64,000 nucleotides of DNA, taken from assembly GCF_026341125.1 (NCBI RefSeq), contig NZ_JAPEOR010000002.1, positions 1,488,001 to 1,552,000 on the forward strand. Direction: 5' to 3'. How positions within the stretch are numbered: the first letter of the stretch is position 1; each line of letters opens with the position of its first letter. A program made the translations under genes and the position numbers. Of the stretch, positions 23,781 through 33,732 are shown piece after piece. Under the pieces are notes generated by a model. The model made no database searches, was not told the origin of the DNA, and was given only the letters and a program-made list of their open reading frames with translations. The stretch is from Streptomyces sp. NBC_01142. Lineage in GTDB: Bacteria; Actinomycetota; Actinomycetes; Streptomycetales; Streptomycetaceae.

Positions 23781-24473
23781 CTACAACGGCGTACGGGCCG
23801 CCGCCAGCAACCGCGCCGTGTCGTCCGCGCGCAGCTGCAGCGCCGCGCCGACCGTCGTCAGCACCTCGCGCTCCGCCGGGCTGTACGGGCCGTCCGCGAG
23901 GGCGATGCGCGCGCCCTGAAGCAGGATCGACTCCCGTCCCGCCGGGGCCAGATGCGGTGCGAGCGGCTCCAGTGCCTCATGGAGCTCGATGGCGAGTGCC
24001 GCTCCGTACGGCCCGGTGTCGGTGACGAAACGGCCGGTGTCGGCCGCGAGCGCCTCGATCAGGGCCGTCAGTTGGTCCTCCGTGCAGTCGTCGAGACCTG
24101 CCGCGCGGACCGTCGCGACGGCGGTCTCCCGCACCGGACGCGAGGAGGTGCCGCCGGAGGCGAGGACGGCAAGGGCGACGGTGTGGACGGCGTCGCGGAG
24201 CATCGCGGAGAAGCGGGAGGTGGTGGGGTGGTCGAGGGCGTCGGTGCCGAAGTGGGCCTGACAGGCGGTGCATTCGACGACCGGGCCCGCCAGGCCGCGC
24301 GGCAGCAGCGGGACACCGAGAAGTGTGAAACGGCGGCGGCCGGTACGGCGGCGGTAGTTGCGGTCGCCTCCGCAGTCGGAACAGAAGAACTCGCCGTCAC
24401 CGACGGTGTTCCAAGAGGTGTAAACGCCGCAGACCGGCACTTTTCGGCCGAATAGTCCTCGGGCTGGCAGCAC
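23781..24473 (-). CDS. TerB-family protein with N-terminal zinc-ribbon
   Basis: 230 residues. The N-terminal 70 residues carry Cys pairs (FFCSDCGGD and VVECTACQAHFG), a zinc-ribbon-like module with a hydrophobic stretch (RRRFTLLGVPLLPRG). A helical TerB-like domain follows (residues 85-225: ATVRAAGLDDCTEDQLTALIEAL, ILLQGARIALADGPYSPAEREVL). TerB domains occur in tellurite-resistance and stress complexes, but no other ter genes are here. GTG 24473 has an ideal SD (ggagg, 7 bases). Confidence 0.9.
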   Translation of the reverse strand: MLPARGLFGRKVPVCGVYTSWNTVGDGEFFCSDCGGDRNYRRRTGRRRFTLLGVPLLPRGLAGPVVECTACQAHFGTDALDHPTTSRFSAMLRDAVHTVALAVLASGGTSSRPVRETAVATVRAAGLDDCTEDQLTALIEALAADTGRFVTDTGPYGAALAIELHEALEPLAPHLAPAGRESILLQGARIALADGPYSPAEREVLTTVGAALQLRADDTARLLAAARTPL

Positions 24474-24648
24474 GTCGCACCTCCGTAACTCCCCCGTAGC
24501 CCTCTGGGCACGGGAGGCACCCCCGCGGCAACATTGCCGCGTGCACGTGATGTTAGCCACATCGATGATGCTGCGTCAGCACCCCCGGCAGCAGTACGCC
24601 AGGACATGGCCGATTCCACGCCCTGCGTGCCCGCCTTCGCCCCGTACG

Positions 24649-24698
24649 CACCGCGTCCCCCGGCCACTGCCCGAAAGCAGCGGACGGGGGACGCGGTG
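24649..24698. terminator. leuA terminator hairpin
   Basis: CACCGCGTCCCCCG (24649-24662) pairs perfectly over 14 bp with CGGGGGACGCGGTG (24685-24698). The 22-nt loop contains a smaller partial stem. It begins 8 bases after the leuA stop on the minus strand. Confidence 0.85.
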
Positions 24699-24705
24699 AA
24701 GGTGG

Positions 24706-26565
<1,860 letters not shown>

Positions 26566-26574
<9 letters not shown>

Positions 26575-26613
26575 CTCGCCGCGGCAGCTAAGGAGAAGCA
26601 GCCCGAAACGCAT
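26566..26613 (-). CDS. leuL: leuA leader peptide (four consecutive Leu codons)
   Basis: 15-residue ORF MRFGLLLLSCRGEGL ending in TAG, 90 bp before leuA. The four consecutive codons CTG CTT CTC CTT use rare-in-genome CTT twice, as expected for sensing charged tRNA-Leu. Leucine-rich leaders ahead of leuA have been predicted in actinobacteria. A TAGGCT -10-like element (26628-26623) lies a few bases upstream, so the leader mRNA would have almost no 5' UTR. Confidence 0.8.
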
Positions 26614-26801
26614 GATGGAGTGAGCCTAGCCGAGCGGCACGGAAACGGCGGTCCCGTATCAGTATGCGGGACACTCATTCCGTTCCGGTCAAACGGTGCT
26701 GTATCACACTAGGCACACCCGCAGGCCTCCGTATCACTCCATTTCATCAATCATGGTGGCAACCAGTGACAGCGGCGCGACCCAGTGTCACATTGCCTGA
26801 C

Positions 26802-27863
26802 ATGGACGAACGCCATCCCATCTTCTGCACCATCGTGCCGCCCCATGTCCTCGACAAACTGGCGCGCGCCGAGGACCCCACGCTCTCCGAGCCGGCCTGC
26901 CGCACTCTCGAGGCGGACGCCGCCCAGCGCACCCGGCGCCGGCTGACCACGGTCGTCGGCACACGGGCGGCCCTCGCGCCCCGCGGTCCGGCGCCCGACA
27001 AACCGCAGCGCACCATCCACGACTGCCGTCACGGCACGGAGCTGCCGGGCACAAAGGTCCGCGCCGAGGGCGACGAGCCCGGCAAGGACGCCACCGTCAA
27101 CCGCGTGTACGCGGGCCTGGGCGCGACGTTCGAGCTGCTGCTGACGTCGTACGGGCGCAGTTCGCTCGACGGCGAGGGCCTGCCGCTGATCGCCAGCGTC
27201 CACTACGAGGAGAACTACGGGAACGCCTTCTGGGACGGCGACCAGATGGTCTTCGGCGACGGTGACGGCGAGATCTTCCTCGACTTCTCCATCCCCGTCG
27301 ATGTCATCGCGCACGAGCTGGCCCACGGCCTGACGCAGTACACGGCGAATCTGAGCTACTTCGGGCAGCCGGGCGCGCTGAACGAGTCCATGTCGGACGT
27401 CATCGGCTCGCTGGTCAAGCAGTACACCCTCGACCAGCGGGCGGATCAGGCCGACTGGCTGATCGGCGCGGGTCTGCTCGCGCCGCGGATCACCGGGGTC
27501 GCCCTGCGCTCCATGAAGGAACCCGGTTCGGCGTACGACGACGATGTGCTCGGCAAGGACCCGCAGCCGGGGACGATGGACGACTACGTCCGTACCGGCC
27601 GGGACAACGGCGGTGTGCACATCAATTCCGGCATCCCCAACCACGCCTTCTATCTGCTGGCCACACAGCTGGGCGGGAAGGCCTGGGAGCGGGCGGGGCA
27701 GATCTGGTTCGACACCCTGACGGGCGGCGAGCTGGCCGTGGACGCGGACTTTGCGAGCTTCGCCCGGCTGACGGTGGCGGCGGCGCAGGCGCGTTTCGGT
27801 GACGGGGAGGAGCATCAGGCGGTACTGAAGGCCTGGTCGCAGGTCGGGGTGCCGACCGGCTGA
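26802..27863 (+). CDS. M4-family (protealysin-like) zinc metalloprotease
   Basis: 353 residues, no signal peptide. The N terminus IFCTIVPPHVLDKLARAED is the short protealysin-type propeptide with its PPxxL motif. The catalytic domain has zinc ligands H171 and H175 with E172 (VIAHELAHGLTQY), E195 (GALNESMSDVIGS) and active-site H273 (GGVHINSGIPNHAF). Calcium-binding acidic stretches are also visible. Without a signal peptide it may act inside the cell or be released on lysis. The emfourin-like inhibitor is encoded 128 bp downstream, in the same orientation, matching the known protealysin operon layout. Confidence 0.93.
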   Translation: MDERHPIFCTIVPPHVLDKLARAEDPTLSEPACRTLEADAAQRTRRRLTTVVGTRAALAPRGPAPDKPQRTIHDCRHGTELPGTKVRAEGDEPGKDATVNRVYAGLGATFELLLTSYGRSSLDGEGLPLIASVHYEENYGNAFWDGDQMVFGDGDGEIFLDFSIPVDVIAHELAHGLTQYTANLSYFGQPGALNESMSDVIGSLVKQYTLDQRADQADWLIGAGLLAPRITGVALRSMKEPGSAYDDDVLGKDPQPGTMDDYVRTGRDNGGVHINSGIPNHAFYLLATQLGGKAWERAGQIWFDTLTGGELAVDADFASFARLTVAAAQARFGDGEEHQAVLKAWSQVGVPTG

Positions 27864-27990
27864 GCGGTTCGGGGCCGGGTGGCCGGAGCCGGGTGGCCGC
27901 GGGCCGCCCGGCTCGGTTCCGCCCTGCCCGCCCACTGCCCCGCTGCCGCCCCGGTTTCGTCCGGGCCTGATCCGTACTAGAACGGGACCC

Positions 27991-28257
27991 ATGCGTATAC
28001 AGGTGAGGCGTACGGGAGGATTCGCCGGCATCGAGCGGTTCGCGGAGGTGGACACCTCGGGGCGGACCGATGCGAGCGAGTGGCATGCCCTGGCCGAGCA
28101 GGCGGTGGCCGACTGCCGGGCCACGCCACCGATCGGGGTGCCGGACGGGTTCAGCTACCAGATCACGGTCGACGGGCACACGGTCTACTGCTCCGATCCC
28201 CGGCTGTCCGACGCTCAGCGTCAGCTGATATCCCGCGTCCTCAAGGAAGGTTCCTGA
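27991..28257 (+). CDS. emfourin-like protealysin inhibitor
   Basis: 88-residue protein matching the emfourin family, cytoplasmic protein inhibitors of protealysin-like M4 peptidases. Pattern: MRIQVRRTGGFAGIERFAEVD at the start and DGFSYQITVDGHTVYCSDPRLS towards the end. The metalloprotease upstream fits as its target. The gap of 127 bp and the lack of a clear SD (aacgggaccc) suggest its own promoter (possible -10 tactag at 27976). A terminator hairpin follows. Confidence 0.85.
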   Translation: MRIQVRRTGGFAGIERFAEVDTSGRTDASEWHALAEQAVADCRATPPIGVPDGFSYQITVDGHTVYCSDPRLSDAQRQLISRVLKEGS

Positions 28258-28322
28258 GGCCGCGCCTGAGGAAATTCCTGACGGAAGTCGCGGGACCCAC
28301 CGAACCTGACGGCACAGACATG

Positions 28323-28362
28323 CGGCTCGGCGCGGGAGGCCGGTTCCTCCCGGCCCGAGCCG
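28323..28362. terminator. bidirectional terminator between the inhibitor gene and era
   Basis: Two nested stems: outer CGGCTCGG (28323-28330) / CCGAGCCG (28355-28362) and inner CGGGAGG (28333-28339) / CCTCCCG (28346-28352) with a 6-nt loop. It sits between two convergent stop codons, 65 bp after the first and 14 bp before the second. Confidence 0.75.
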
Positions 28363-28375
28363 CCGCCCGATTCGG

Positions 28376-29317
28376 TCAGAAGCCCAGCTTGCGCAGCTGC
28401 TTCGGGTCCCGCTGCCAGTCCTTCGCGACCTTCACGTGCAGATCCAGGAAGACCGGCGTGCCCAGAAGCGCCTCGATGTGCTTGCGGGACTTGGTGCCGA
28501 CCTCCTTCAGCCGCTTGCCCTGCGGGCCGATGATGATGCCCTTCTGGCTCGGGCGCTCGATGTAGACGTTCGCGTGGATGTCCAGCAGCGGCTTGTCCGC
28601 CGGGCGGTTCTCGCGCGGGAGCATCTCCTCGACGACCACCGCGATCGAGTGCGGCAGCTCGTCCCGTACACCTTCCAGCGCGGCCTCGCGGATCAGCTCC
28701 GCGACCATGACGACCTCGGGCTCGTCGGTGAGGTCGCCCTCCGGGTAGAGCGGGGGGCTCTCCGGGAGCAGCGGGATCAACAGGTCGGCCACCAGCTGGA
28801 CCTGCTTGCCGCCGACCGCCGAGACCGGGACGATCTCCGCCCACTCCATGCCCAGCTCCTTGCCGAGCTGGTCGATCGCGATCAGCTGCTCGGCGAGGGT
28901 CTTGGAGTCGACCAGGTCGGTCTTGGTGACGATCGCGACCTTCGGGGTCTTCTTGATCCCGGCGAGCTCCTTGGCGATGAACCGGTCGCCGGGGCCGAGC
29001 TTCTGGTCGGCGGGGAGGCAGAAGCCGATCACGTCGACCTCGGCCCAGGTGGTGCGTACGACGTCGTTGAGCCGCTCGCCGAGCAGGGTGCGCGGCTTGT
29101 GCAGTCCCGGGGTGTCGACCAGGATCAGCTGCGCCTCGGGGCGGTGCACGATGCCGCGCACGGTGTGCCTGGTCGTCTGCGGCCGGCTGGAGGTGATGGC
29201 CACCTTCTGGCCGACCAGAGCGTTCGTGAGGGTGGACTTGCCCGCGTTGGGGCGGCCCACGAAGCAGGCGAAACCTGCCCGGTGGGGGGCGTTGCTGTCT
29301 TGGGTACGAGCGCTCAT
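28376..29317 (-). CDS. era: GTPase Era
   Basis: 313-residue ribosome-assembly GTPase acting on 16S rRNA maturation. G1 GRPNAGKS (residues 21-28), G2 region TTRHTVRGI, G3 DTPGLH, G4 TKTD, then the C-terminal KH domain with GIIIGPQGKRLKEVGTKSRKHIE (about 250-275). ATG 29317 is preferred because the alternative ATG 29326 is too close to the SD. Downstream of the DUF916/WxL genes on the same strand, separated by only 20 bp from the DUF916 stop. Confidence 0.97.
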   Translation of the reverse strand: MSARTQDSNAPHRAGFACFVGRPNAGKSTLTNALVGQKVAITSSRPQTTRHTVRGIVHRPEAQLILVDTPGLHKPRTLLGERLNDVVRTTWAEVDVIGFCLPADQKLGPGDRFIAKELAGIKKTPKVAIVTKTDLVDSKTLAEQLIAIDQLGKELGMEWAEIVPVSAVGGKQVQLVADLLIPLLPESPPLYPEGDLTDEPEVVMVAELIREAALEGVRDELPHSIAVVVEEMLPRENRPADKPLLDIHANVYIERPSQKGIIIGPQGKRLKEVGTKSRKHIEALLGTPVFLDLHVKVAKDWQRDPKQLRKLGF

Positions 29318-29337
29318 GGCGCCCATTGTCCCTGATG

Positions 29338-30291
29338 TCACGGGCCCTCCGGTACGCGCGCCCGCACGTGCCGCACTCTGGCCCACACTCCGGCTCCCGC
29401 AAGGGCCACCGCGAGCACCACCGCGACCAGCCACGGCAGTGCGAAGAAGGAGGCTCCGGCGGACTCGCGTACGTCCCGTGCGCTGGCGGTGAGCTTCACC
29501 TCCCCCCATTCGAGCTGGGGTGCGCCCGCCCAGTGTTCGGTGAGGCGGATCCTCTGGCGCGGCAGCAGCTCCGAGGGGATCTTCTTCAGATCGCGGGAGA
29601 GCAGATCACGGCCGAAGAGGCCCTCGGCCTTGAGGGCGACCTTGGGGTTGAGGGTGACATTGCCGCGGTTGTAGAGCGTGTACGAGATCAGGGCACTGCT
29701 CTCGCCGGTGCCGGGCACCAGGGGCTGATCATGGGTGAGTTCGACGTCCTCGACGGAGAGCGCGGGCACGGTGGGGCCGTTCACCCGCAGATAGATCCGC
29801 GCCCCGACCGCCTGCTGCACGCCGACGGCGACCGAGCCCGAGGCGGGGCCGACGCGCTCGTCGAGGGCCACCAGCGCGCCGGGGTGGTCACCGGGCTCGG
29901 CCTCCTCGGGGACGGTGAGCGTGTACGGCACCGTGACCGAATCGTGCGGCGGGACGGTGACACGGTCACGCTCGGGGCGGGCCCACGCGCCGACGCCGCG
30001 CTGCTTCTCCTTCCGGGTGCGTACGGCGAATCCGCCGTCCCGTTCGGTGTTGTACGCGTCGGCGGCGTACAGCCGGAAGGTCAGCGGGGCCGCGGTCTTG
30101 TTGGTGACCGTGACCGTGTCGGTCAGCGTCGCGCCGGGATCGGCCGAGAGATAGAAGTAGGGGCGTCCGCCCAGCTCGGAGGCGGTGGGGTAGACGGACC
30201 AGTTGCCGTTGTCGGCGGCGTGGGCGGCCGGGGTGCCGCTCAGCAGGAGGGCGGCCAGGACCGGCAGGATCACGTACAGCAGCTTGCGCAT
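29338..30291 (-). CDS. DUF916-type surface protein (WxL-interacting protein)
   Basis: 317 residues: signal peptide (MRKLLYVILPVLAALLLSGTPAAHA), two immunoglobulin-like beta domains and a single C-terminal transmembrane helix (FFALPWLVAVVLAVALAGAG) with a short basic tail. The opening WSVYPTASELGGRPYFYLSADPGATLTDTVTVTNKTAAPLTFRLYA is the DUF916 pattern. In Firmicutes such proteins bind peptidoglycan and WxL-domain partners on the cell surface. The upstream gene at 30371 encodes a secreted beta-sandwich protein, a likely partner. Followed closely by era. Confidence 0.87.
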   Translation of the reverse strand: MRKLLYVILPVLAALLLSGTPAAHAADNGNWSVYPTASELGGRPYFYLSADPGATLTDTVTVTNKTAAPLTFRLYAADAYNTERDGGFAVRTRKEKQRGVGAWARPERDRVTVPPHDSVTVPYTLTVPEEAEPGDHPGALVALDERVGPASGSVAVGVQQAVGARIYLRVNGPTVPALSVEDVELTHDQPLVPGTGESSALISYTLYNRGNVTLNPKVALKAEGLFGRDLLSRDLKKIPSELLPRQRIRLTEHWAGAPQLEWGEVKLTASARDVRESAGASFFALPWLVAVVLAVALAGAGVWARVRHVRARVPEGP

Positions 30292-30317
30292 GGTGCGGAG
30301 CCCCCCGGGGTTCGAAG

Positions 30318-30351
30318 CGGGCCGACCGGGTGCGCGCCCGGCCCGCTGTTT
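30318..30351. terminator. hairpin between the two surface-protein genes
   Basis: AGCGGGCC (30318-30325) pairs with GGCCCGCT (about 30343-30350) around an inner ccgggtgcgcgcccgg stem. It lies after the stop of the upstream beta-sandwich gene. It may attenuate rather than fully stop transcription, since the DUF916 gene begins only 80 bp later. Confidence 0.55.
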
Positions 30352-30370
30352 GTGGCTCGGTTCGCCGCGG

Positions 30371-31714
30371 TCAGGTGAGCGTGAGGGTCAGCACACCGGA
30401 GTACGCGCCGGGGGCGGTGTACGCCGGTACGTTCAGCGAGACCTTCGCGTCCACGGTGAACTCACCACCGGTGAGCGCCCCGTTGGGCGTGGAGGCGAGC
30501 GTCGCGCCCGCGCTGCCGACCGGTCCTGCGGAGCCGGCCGCACAGGTGCTGGGACTGCCCTGCTTGGTGGTGCAGGCCGGTGTCCAGCCGAGCTTGCCGG
30601 CGTCGATCTTCCCGCCGGGCCCGGTGAAGTCGGTGACCTTGCCGGTCAGGGACCAGCCCGCGGGACCGCCGCGGAAGTCCTTGACCGTCACCGTCTTCAG
30701 ATCGCCGGTGGATGCCCCGCCCGCGCCGAAGTCGACCGCCGACATCGCGACGGTGTCACCGGCCTGGGACATGGACAGCGTGCCTGGCGCGACCGAGGCA
30801 TTGAGCTTCTGGCTGTTCTCGGGCAGCGGGGTGTCGTCGACGACCGTGTACGCGGCCGGGCCTGCGCCCTTCGCCGCGTCCCAGGCCGCGCCCTCGTACG
30901 CGACGATGCCTGTGGTCGCCTTGTCGTTGACCACCGGCTGGGCGGTGAATCCGCCGGTGGCGTCGGCCTTGACGGTCATCCTGTCGGCGGTCTCGGCCGC
31001 CCCGGCACGTCCGACGAGAGTGATGTCGGCGAGCGGGGTGAACTTGGCGCCGGTCACGGTGACCCGGTCACCGGGCTTGCCGGAGGCCGTGGCGAGCTGG
31101 ATGGTGCGCTCGTTGGCTCCGGGGGCATCCGTCGCGACGATCGTCTGGGAGACGGGCGCGGGCGGACTGATGACCGTGCAGGGGGTGTCCAGCTCCATGA
31201 TGTAGCTGGTGTGGATGTTGTAGTCGCCGGGCGAGAGGGTGATCGAGCCAGGCTTGGTGACCGTGAAGGTGCCGGTCATCGAGAACGACGGGAACGCTCC
31301 CTTGCCGGGGACCGGCGGGTTCTTCTTGGGTCCGGTGACGGTGACGCTGCCCGGCTGGGCACCGCCGAGGGTGACCTTGCCGCTGGGCGTCATGATGTCG
31401 GCCGGCAGCGCGAGGTCGACCGGGTTGCTGGCGGCCGGCTTGACGACGGTGTACGTGACCTTGACGGTGTCGCCGACCTTGGGTGCGGCGTTGTCGACCG
31501 TGATCTCCCCGGTCGTGGTGCCGTCGATGGGCGGAATGCCGGCGATGGGCGGCGGTACGCAGTGGGTGTCGAAGTCCACCGGCGCAAGGGCCGCGGCCAT
31601 CGCGGGCGCGGCGAGCGACGCCGCACCCGCGACCAGTGCGACGGCCCCCAGCGCGGCGGTCCACCGCCGTCGGCGGACGGCGGGCCTGCGGGGTCTTCGG
31701 GCGGCTGACAGCAT
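30371..31714 (-). CDS. secreted beta-sandwich (WxL-like) surface protein
   Basis: 447 residues with an extended signal peptide (RR-rich N region, AALGAVALVAGAASLAAPAMA). Three or more beta domains follow: one with PPIDGTTTGEITVDNAAPKVGDTVKVTYTVVKPA, an IPT/TIG-like one (ASGKPGDRVTVTGAKFTPLADI), and a C-terminal domain ending APGAYSGVLTLTLT, which resembles the end of WxL domains. The signal peptide indicates export; no transmembrane anchor or sortase motif, so anchoring probably depends on the DUF916 protein encoded next. A perfect palindrome with a -35 TTGACA lies upstream. ATG 31714 has an SD (aaggggg). Confidence 0.83.
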   Translation of the reverse strand: MLSAARRPRRPAVRRRRWTAALGAVALVAGAASLAAPAMAAALAPVDFDTHCVPPPIAGIPPIDGTTTGEITVDNAAPKVGDTVKVTYTVVKPAASNPVDLALPADIMTPSGKVTLGGAQPGSVTVTGPKKNPPVPGKGAFPSFSMTGTFTVTKPGSITLSPGDYNIHTSYIMELDTPCTVISPPAPVSQTIVATDAPGANERTIQLATASGKPGDRVTVTGAKFTPLADITLVGRAGAAETADRMTVKADATGGFTAQPVVNDKATTGIVAYEGAAWDAAKGAGPAAYTVVDDTPLPENSQKLNASVAPGTLSMSQAGDTVAMSAVDFGAGGASTGDLKTVTVKDFRGGPAGWSLTGKVTDFTGPGGKIDAGKLGWTPACTTKQGSPSTCAAGSAGPVGSAGATLASTPNGALTGGEFTVDAKVSLNVPAYTAPGAYSGVLTLTLT

Positions 31715-31813
31715 GATTGCCCCCTTCTGATGAGTGCGGACGCGGCGGCTCTTCCGCGGCGGCAGGGGGCCATTGACGGCCGGGGGCGATGAGAAGTCAA
31801 TGGAATCGAAATG

Positions 31814-31844
31814 CACCATCTGATGACCCATCAGATGGTGTCAA
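31814..31844 (-). promoter_or_regulatory. perfect 12-bp palindromic operator overlapping a promoter
   Basis: CACCATCTGATG (31814-31825) and CATCAGATGGTG (31829-31840) are perfect complements separated by 3 bases. On the minus strand a consensus -35 TTGACA (31844-31839) overlaps its edge, so bound repressor would block RNA polymerase. About 100 bp ahead of the beta-sandwich gene. No known consensus recognised; its regulator is not in the neighbourhood. Confidence 0.75.
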
Positions 31845-32184
31845 GATCCGCGTTTCCGCAGGCCACAAGAGGAACCGGCGCCACCGGAAACGGTGACGCC
31901 GGCCCTGGCACACCGCCCGGACCGGTCGAGGACGAAGCACCGGCGACTGCGCCGGCGTGGCGTCGCCGCTCACCCCGAATCCAGAAGATCGTCATCCGCA
32001 GGGCGGCCCCGTCGACGTACGAGTCCAGGCTGTCGCCGGAGGTGACGGCCCCGCTCGGCGGAGGTGACGGCCCGCTCGGCGGAGGCGCGGCCCCGCTCGG
32101 CGGACTCGGGAGTACGCGAGGGCAGACGGGAGCAGGTGGGAGCGGACGGAGCAGACGGAGCAGACGGGAGGACCTGAGGGGTCG
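31845..32184. repeat. intergenic region with tandem repeats
   Basis: About 340 bp without a gene. Units of about 22 bp (ggaggtgacggccccgctcg) repeat at 32038, 32060 and 32081, followed by a truncated fourth. A second array of 9-10 bp units (gcagacgga) runs 32123-32168. The arrays lie downstream of the deaminase-like gene and upstream of the palindromic operator. Confidence 0.6.
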
Positions 32185-32538
32185 TCAGCCCGCGGTGACC
32201 GAGGCCTTGAGCTCCCCGTCAGGACCCGCGAGCAGCACCGGGGTCGCGGCCCCGCCCAGGTCCCGTACCGCCGCGCGGTCCGCGTCGGAAGCGGCGTCGG
32301 CCTCGGAAACGAGGGCCGCTGCCTCCAGCGACTGCGCGCCGCTGGCGACGGCCATGGCAACGGCGGTCTGCAGCGCGCTGAGCCTGAGCGAGTCCAGCGC
32401 CACGGTCCCGGCGACGTAGGTCCGCCCGGTCTCGTCCCGTACGGCGGCGCCCTCGGGCACCCCGTTGCGGGCGCGGGCACTGCGCGCCAGCGTGATGATC
32501 TTGCGGTCCTCGGGGCCGAGGTCGGTGCTCTGGGTCAT
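32185..32538 (-). CDS. cytidine deaminase-like protein lacking zinc ligands
   Basis: 117 residues with the fold pattern of cytidine deaminases (VPEGAAVRDETGRTYVAGTVALDSLRLSALQTAVAMAVASGAQSLEAAALVSEAD). The catalytic zinc motifs (C/H-A-E and PCxxC) are absent: the protein has no Cys and no His. So it is either a non-catalytic relative or wrongly assigned. Conserved near era in Streptomyces as I recall. ATG 32538. Upstream on the minus strand lies the terminator of the lipoprotein gene. Confidence 0.75.
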   Translation of the reverse strand: MTQSTDLGPEDRKIITLARSARARNGVPEGAAVRDETGRTYVAGTVALDSLRLSALQTAVAMAVASGAQSLEAAALVSEADAASDADRAAVRDLGGAATPVLLAGPDGELKASVTAG

Positions 32539-32569
32539 GCCCCGAGCATAGATCGGCCCCGGCGAACGA

Positions 32570-32605
32570 AACGGCGCAGGCCCCGGTGCCGGGGCCTGCG
32601 CCGTT
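32570..32605. terminator. 17-bp stem terminator of the lipoprotein gene
   Basis: AACGGCGCAGGCCCCGG (32570-32586) and CCGGGGCCTGCGCCGTT (32589-32605) form a perfect 17-bp stem around TG (tighter than allowed; the true loop is larger). It starts 16 bases beyond the lipoprotein stop on the minus strand. Confidence 0.85.
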
Positions 32606-32621
32606 CGCGCCGGGACGAGCG

Positions 32622-33332
32622 TCAGCTCTGCGCGCCCTTGACGAACTTGTCACCCGCACGCTTGACCAGGTCGTCGAAGTCCTTGGCGAGCTTCTCCTCA
32701 CCCGGGACGTGGGCGATGCGGGCCACGCCGTTGCCCTGGCGCATCACGAGGAGGTTGGAACTGATGCCCTGGCCGAGGCCCGGGATCTGCAGCGTCATCT
32801 TGAAGGTGAGGGACTCCTCGGCCGCCTTCGGCGCCGCAAGCGTCTCGACCTTGACCGGGAAGCCCTCGTCGCCGGTGACGGCGAACGACTTGCAGACGCC
32901 CACCGCGTCACTGAGCGCCTTCATGTGGTCCACGGCACCGGTGCCGGCGAAGGTGTACACCTGCTCGCTGAGGATGGAGGTGCCGGCGGCGCCCTCGAAG
33001 TCGTGCGTGTCGCCCATGGTGGCGCCCTCGACCTTGCCCGACAGGACCGTGCCGAGCGCCTTGCACTCCGGCTTGTCCACCTTGGCGATGTCGTCGTCCT
33101 TGGCGGCCGGAGAGGACTTCCAGCCGGCCGGCAGGTCCTTGACCTCCAGCAGCGCGGCCTTCATCTGCGCGGCGGTGAGCGGCGCGGCAGGCTTCTCCTC
33201 ACCCTTGTCCTTGGCCTTGTCACCGGCGGCGGCGGGCTTCTTCTCGTCCTCGGTGCCACAGGCAGCCGCGGAGAAGCACAGCGCGGAAACGGTGAGAGCG
33301 GCGGCCACGCCGCGGCGCATACGGATACGCAT
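32622..33332 (-). CDS. secreted lipoprotein
   Basis: 236 residues with a lipoprotein signal: basic MRIRMRRGVAAALTVSALCFSAAAC with the lipobox Cys about residue 25. A charged linker (GTEDEKKPAAAGDKAKDKGEE) precedes a soluble domain of about 185 residues (LTAAQMKAALLEVKDLPAGWKSSP...). This LTAAQMKAALL pattern resembles sensor-type PknH/LpqN-like lipoproteins in actinobacteria, but no certain match. ATG 33332 follows a gggg-ag SD; an internal ATG (33320) is possible. Confidence 0.85.
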   Translation of the reverse strand: MRIRMRRGVAAALTVSALCFSAAACGTEDEKKPAAAGDKAKDKGEEKPAAPLTAAQMKAALLEVKDLPAGWKSSPAAKDDDIAKVDKPECKALGTVLSGKVEGATMGDTHDFEGAAGTSILSEQVYTFAGTGAVDHMKALSDAVGVCKSFAVTGDEGFPVKVETLAAPKAAEESLTFKMTLQIPGLGQGISSNLLVMRQGNGVARIAHVPGEEKLAKDFDDLVKRAGDKFVKGAQS

Positions 33333-33732
33333 GAAAGTGGTACTCCCCTTGAATCTCAAAAACACTGGGGAGTTCCCCCCTCCCCGATAACGGGCAGAGG
33401 ATATACATACTCGCCGGTCAGCCCCCTGACCGGGTATGCCGTACCCCGCCGCCCCTCCGGGCTCGCCGGCCGCTGAAGCTTCGCCGCCGTGTCCGCCGCC
33501 GGCAGCGGTGTGTGCAGCACGATCCTCGGAAACGGGAGGGCCGGAACCCGGAACCCGGCGACGACGCCGGACGCGTTCCGGTCCCAACTGCGCTCCCTGG
33601 AGCGGTAGTCGGGTCGGCGCCGCCCGTCTGCACCGGCGGACCGTGGCGCTCGGCAGCCAAAGGGCGGATCGATCTCGCCGGCGCGGGTGAAGAACCAGGC
33701 AGCCCGCCACCCACCCCCGGCCGCCGCCGGAG
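33333..33732. other. intergenic region upstream of the lipoprotein gene
   Basis: About 400 bp without a supported gene. It includes a dyad at 33414-33433 and an AT-rich stretch (atatacatac, 33401-33410) that looks like a -10 region on the minus strand. The remainder between the MmcQ stop and the dyad is plain high-GC sequence. Confidence 0.5.
33414..33433 (-). promoter_or_regulatory. 8-bp inverted repeat next to an AT-rich promoter
   Basis: CCGGTCAG (33414-33421) and CTGACCGG (33426-33433) are perfect complements separated by four bases. The AT-rich TATGTATAT on the minus strand follows directly. Position 80-100 bp before the lipoprotein start suits an operator or activator site. Confidence 0.5.
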
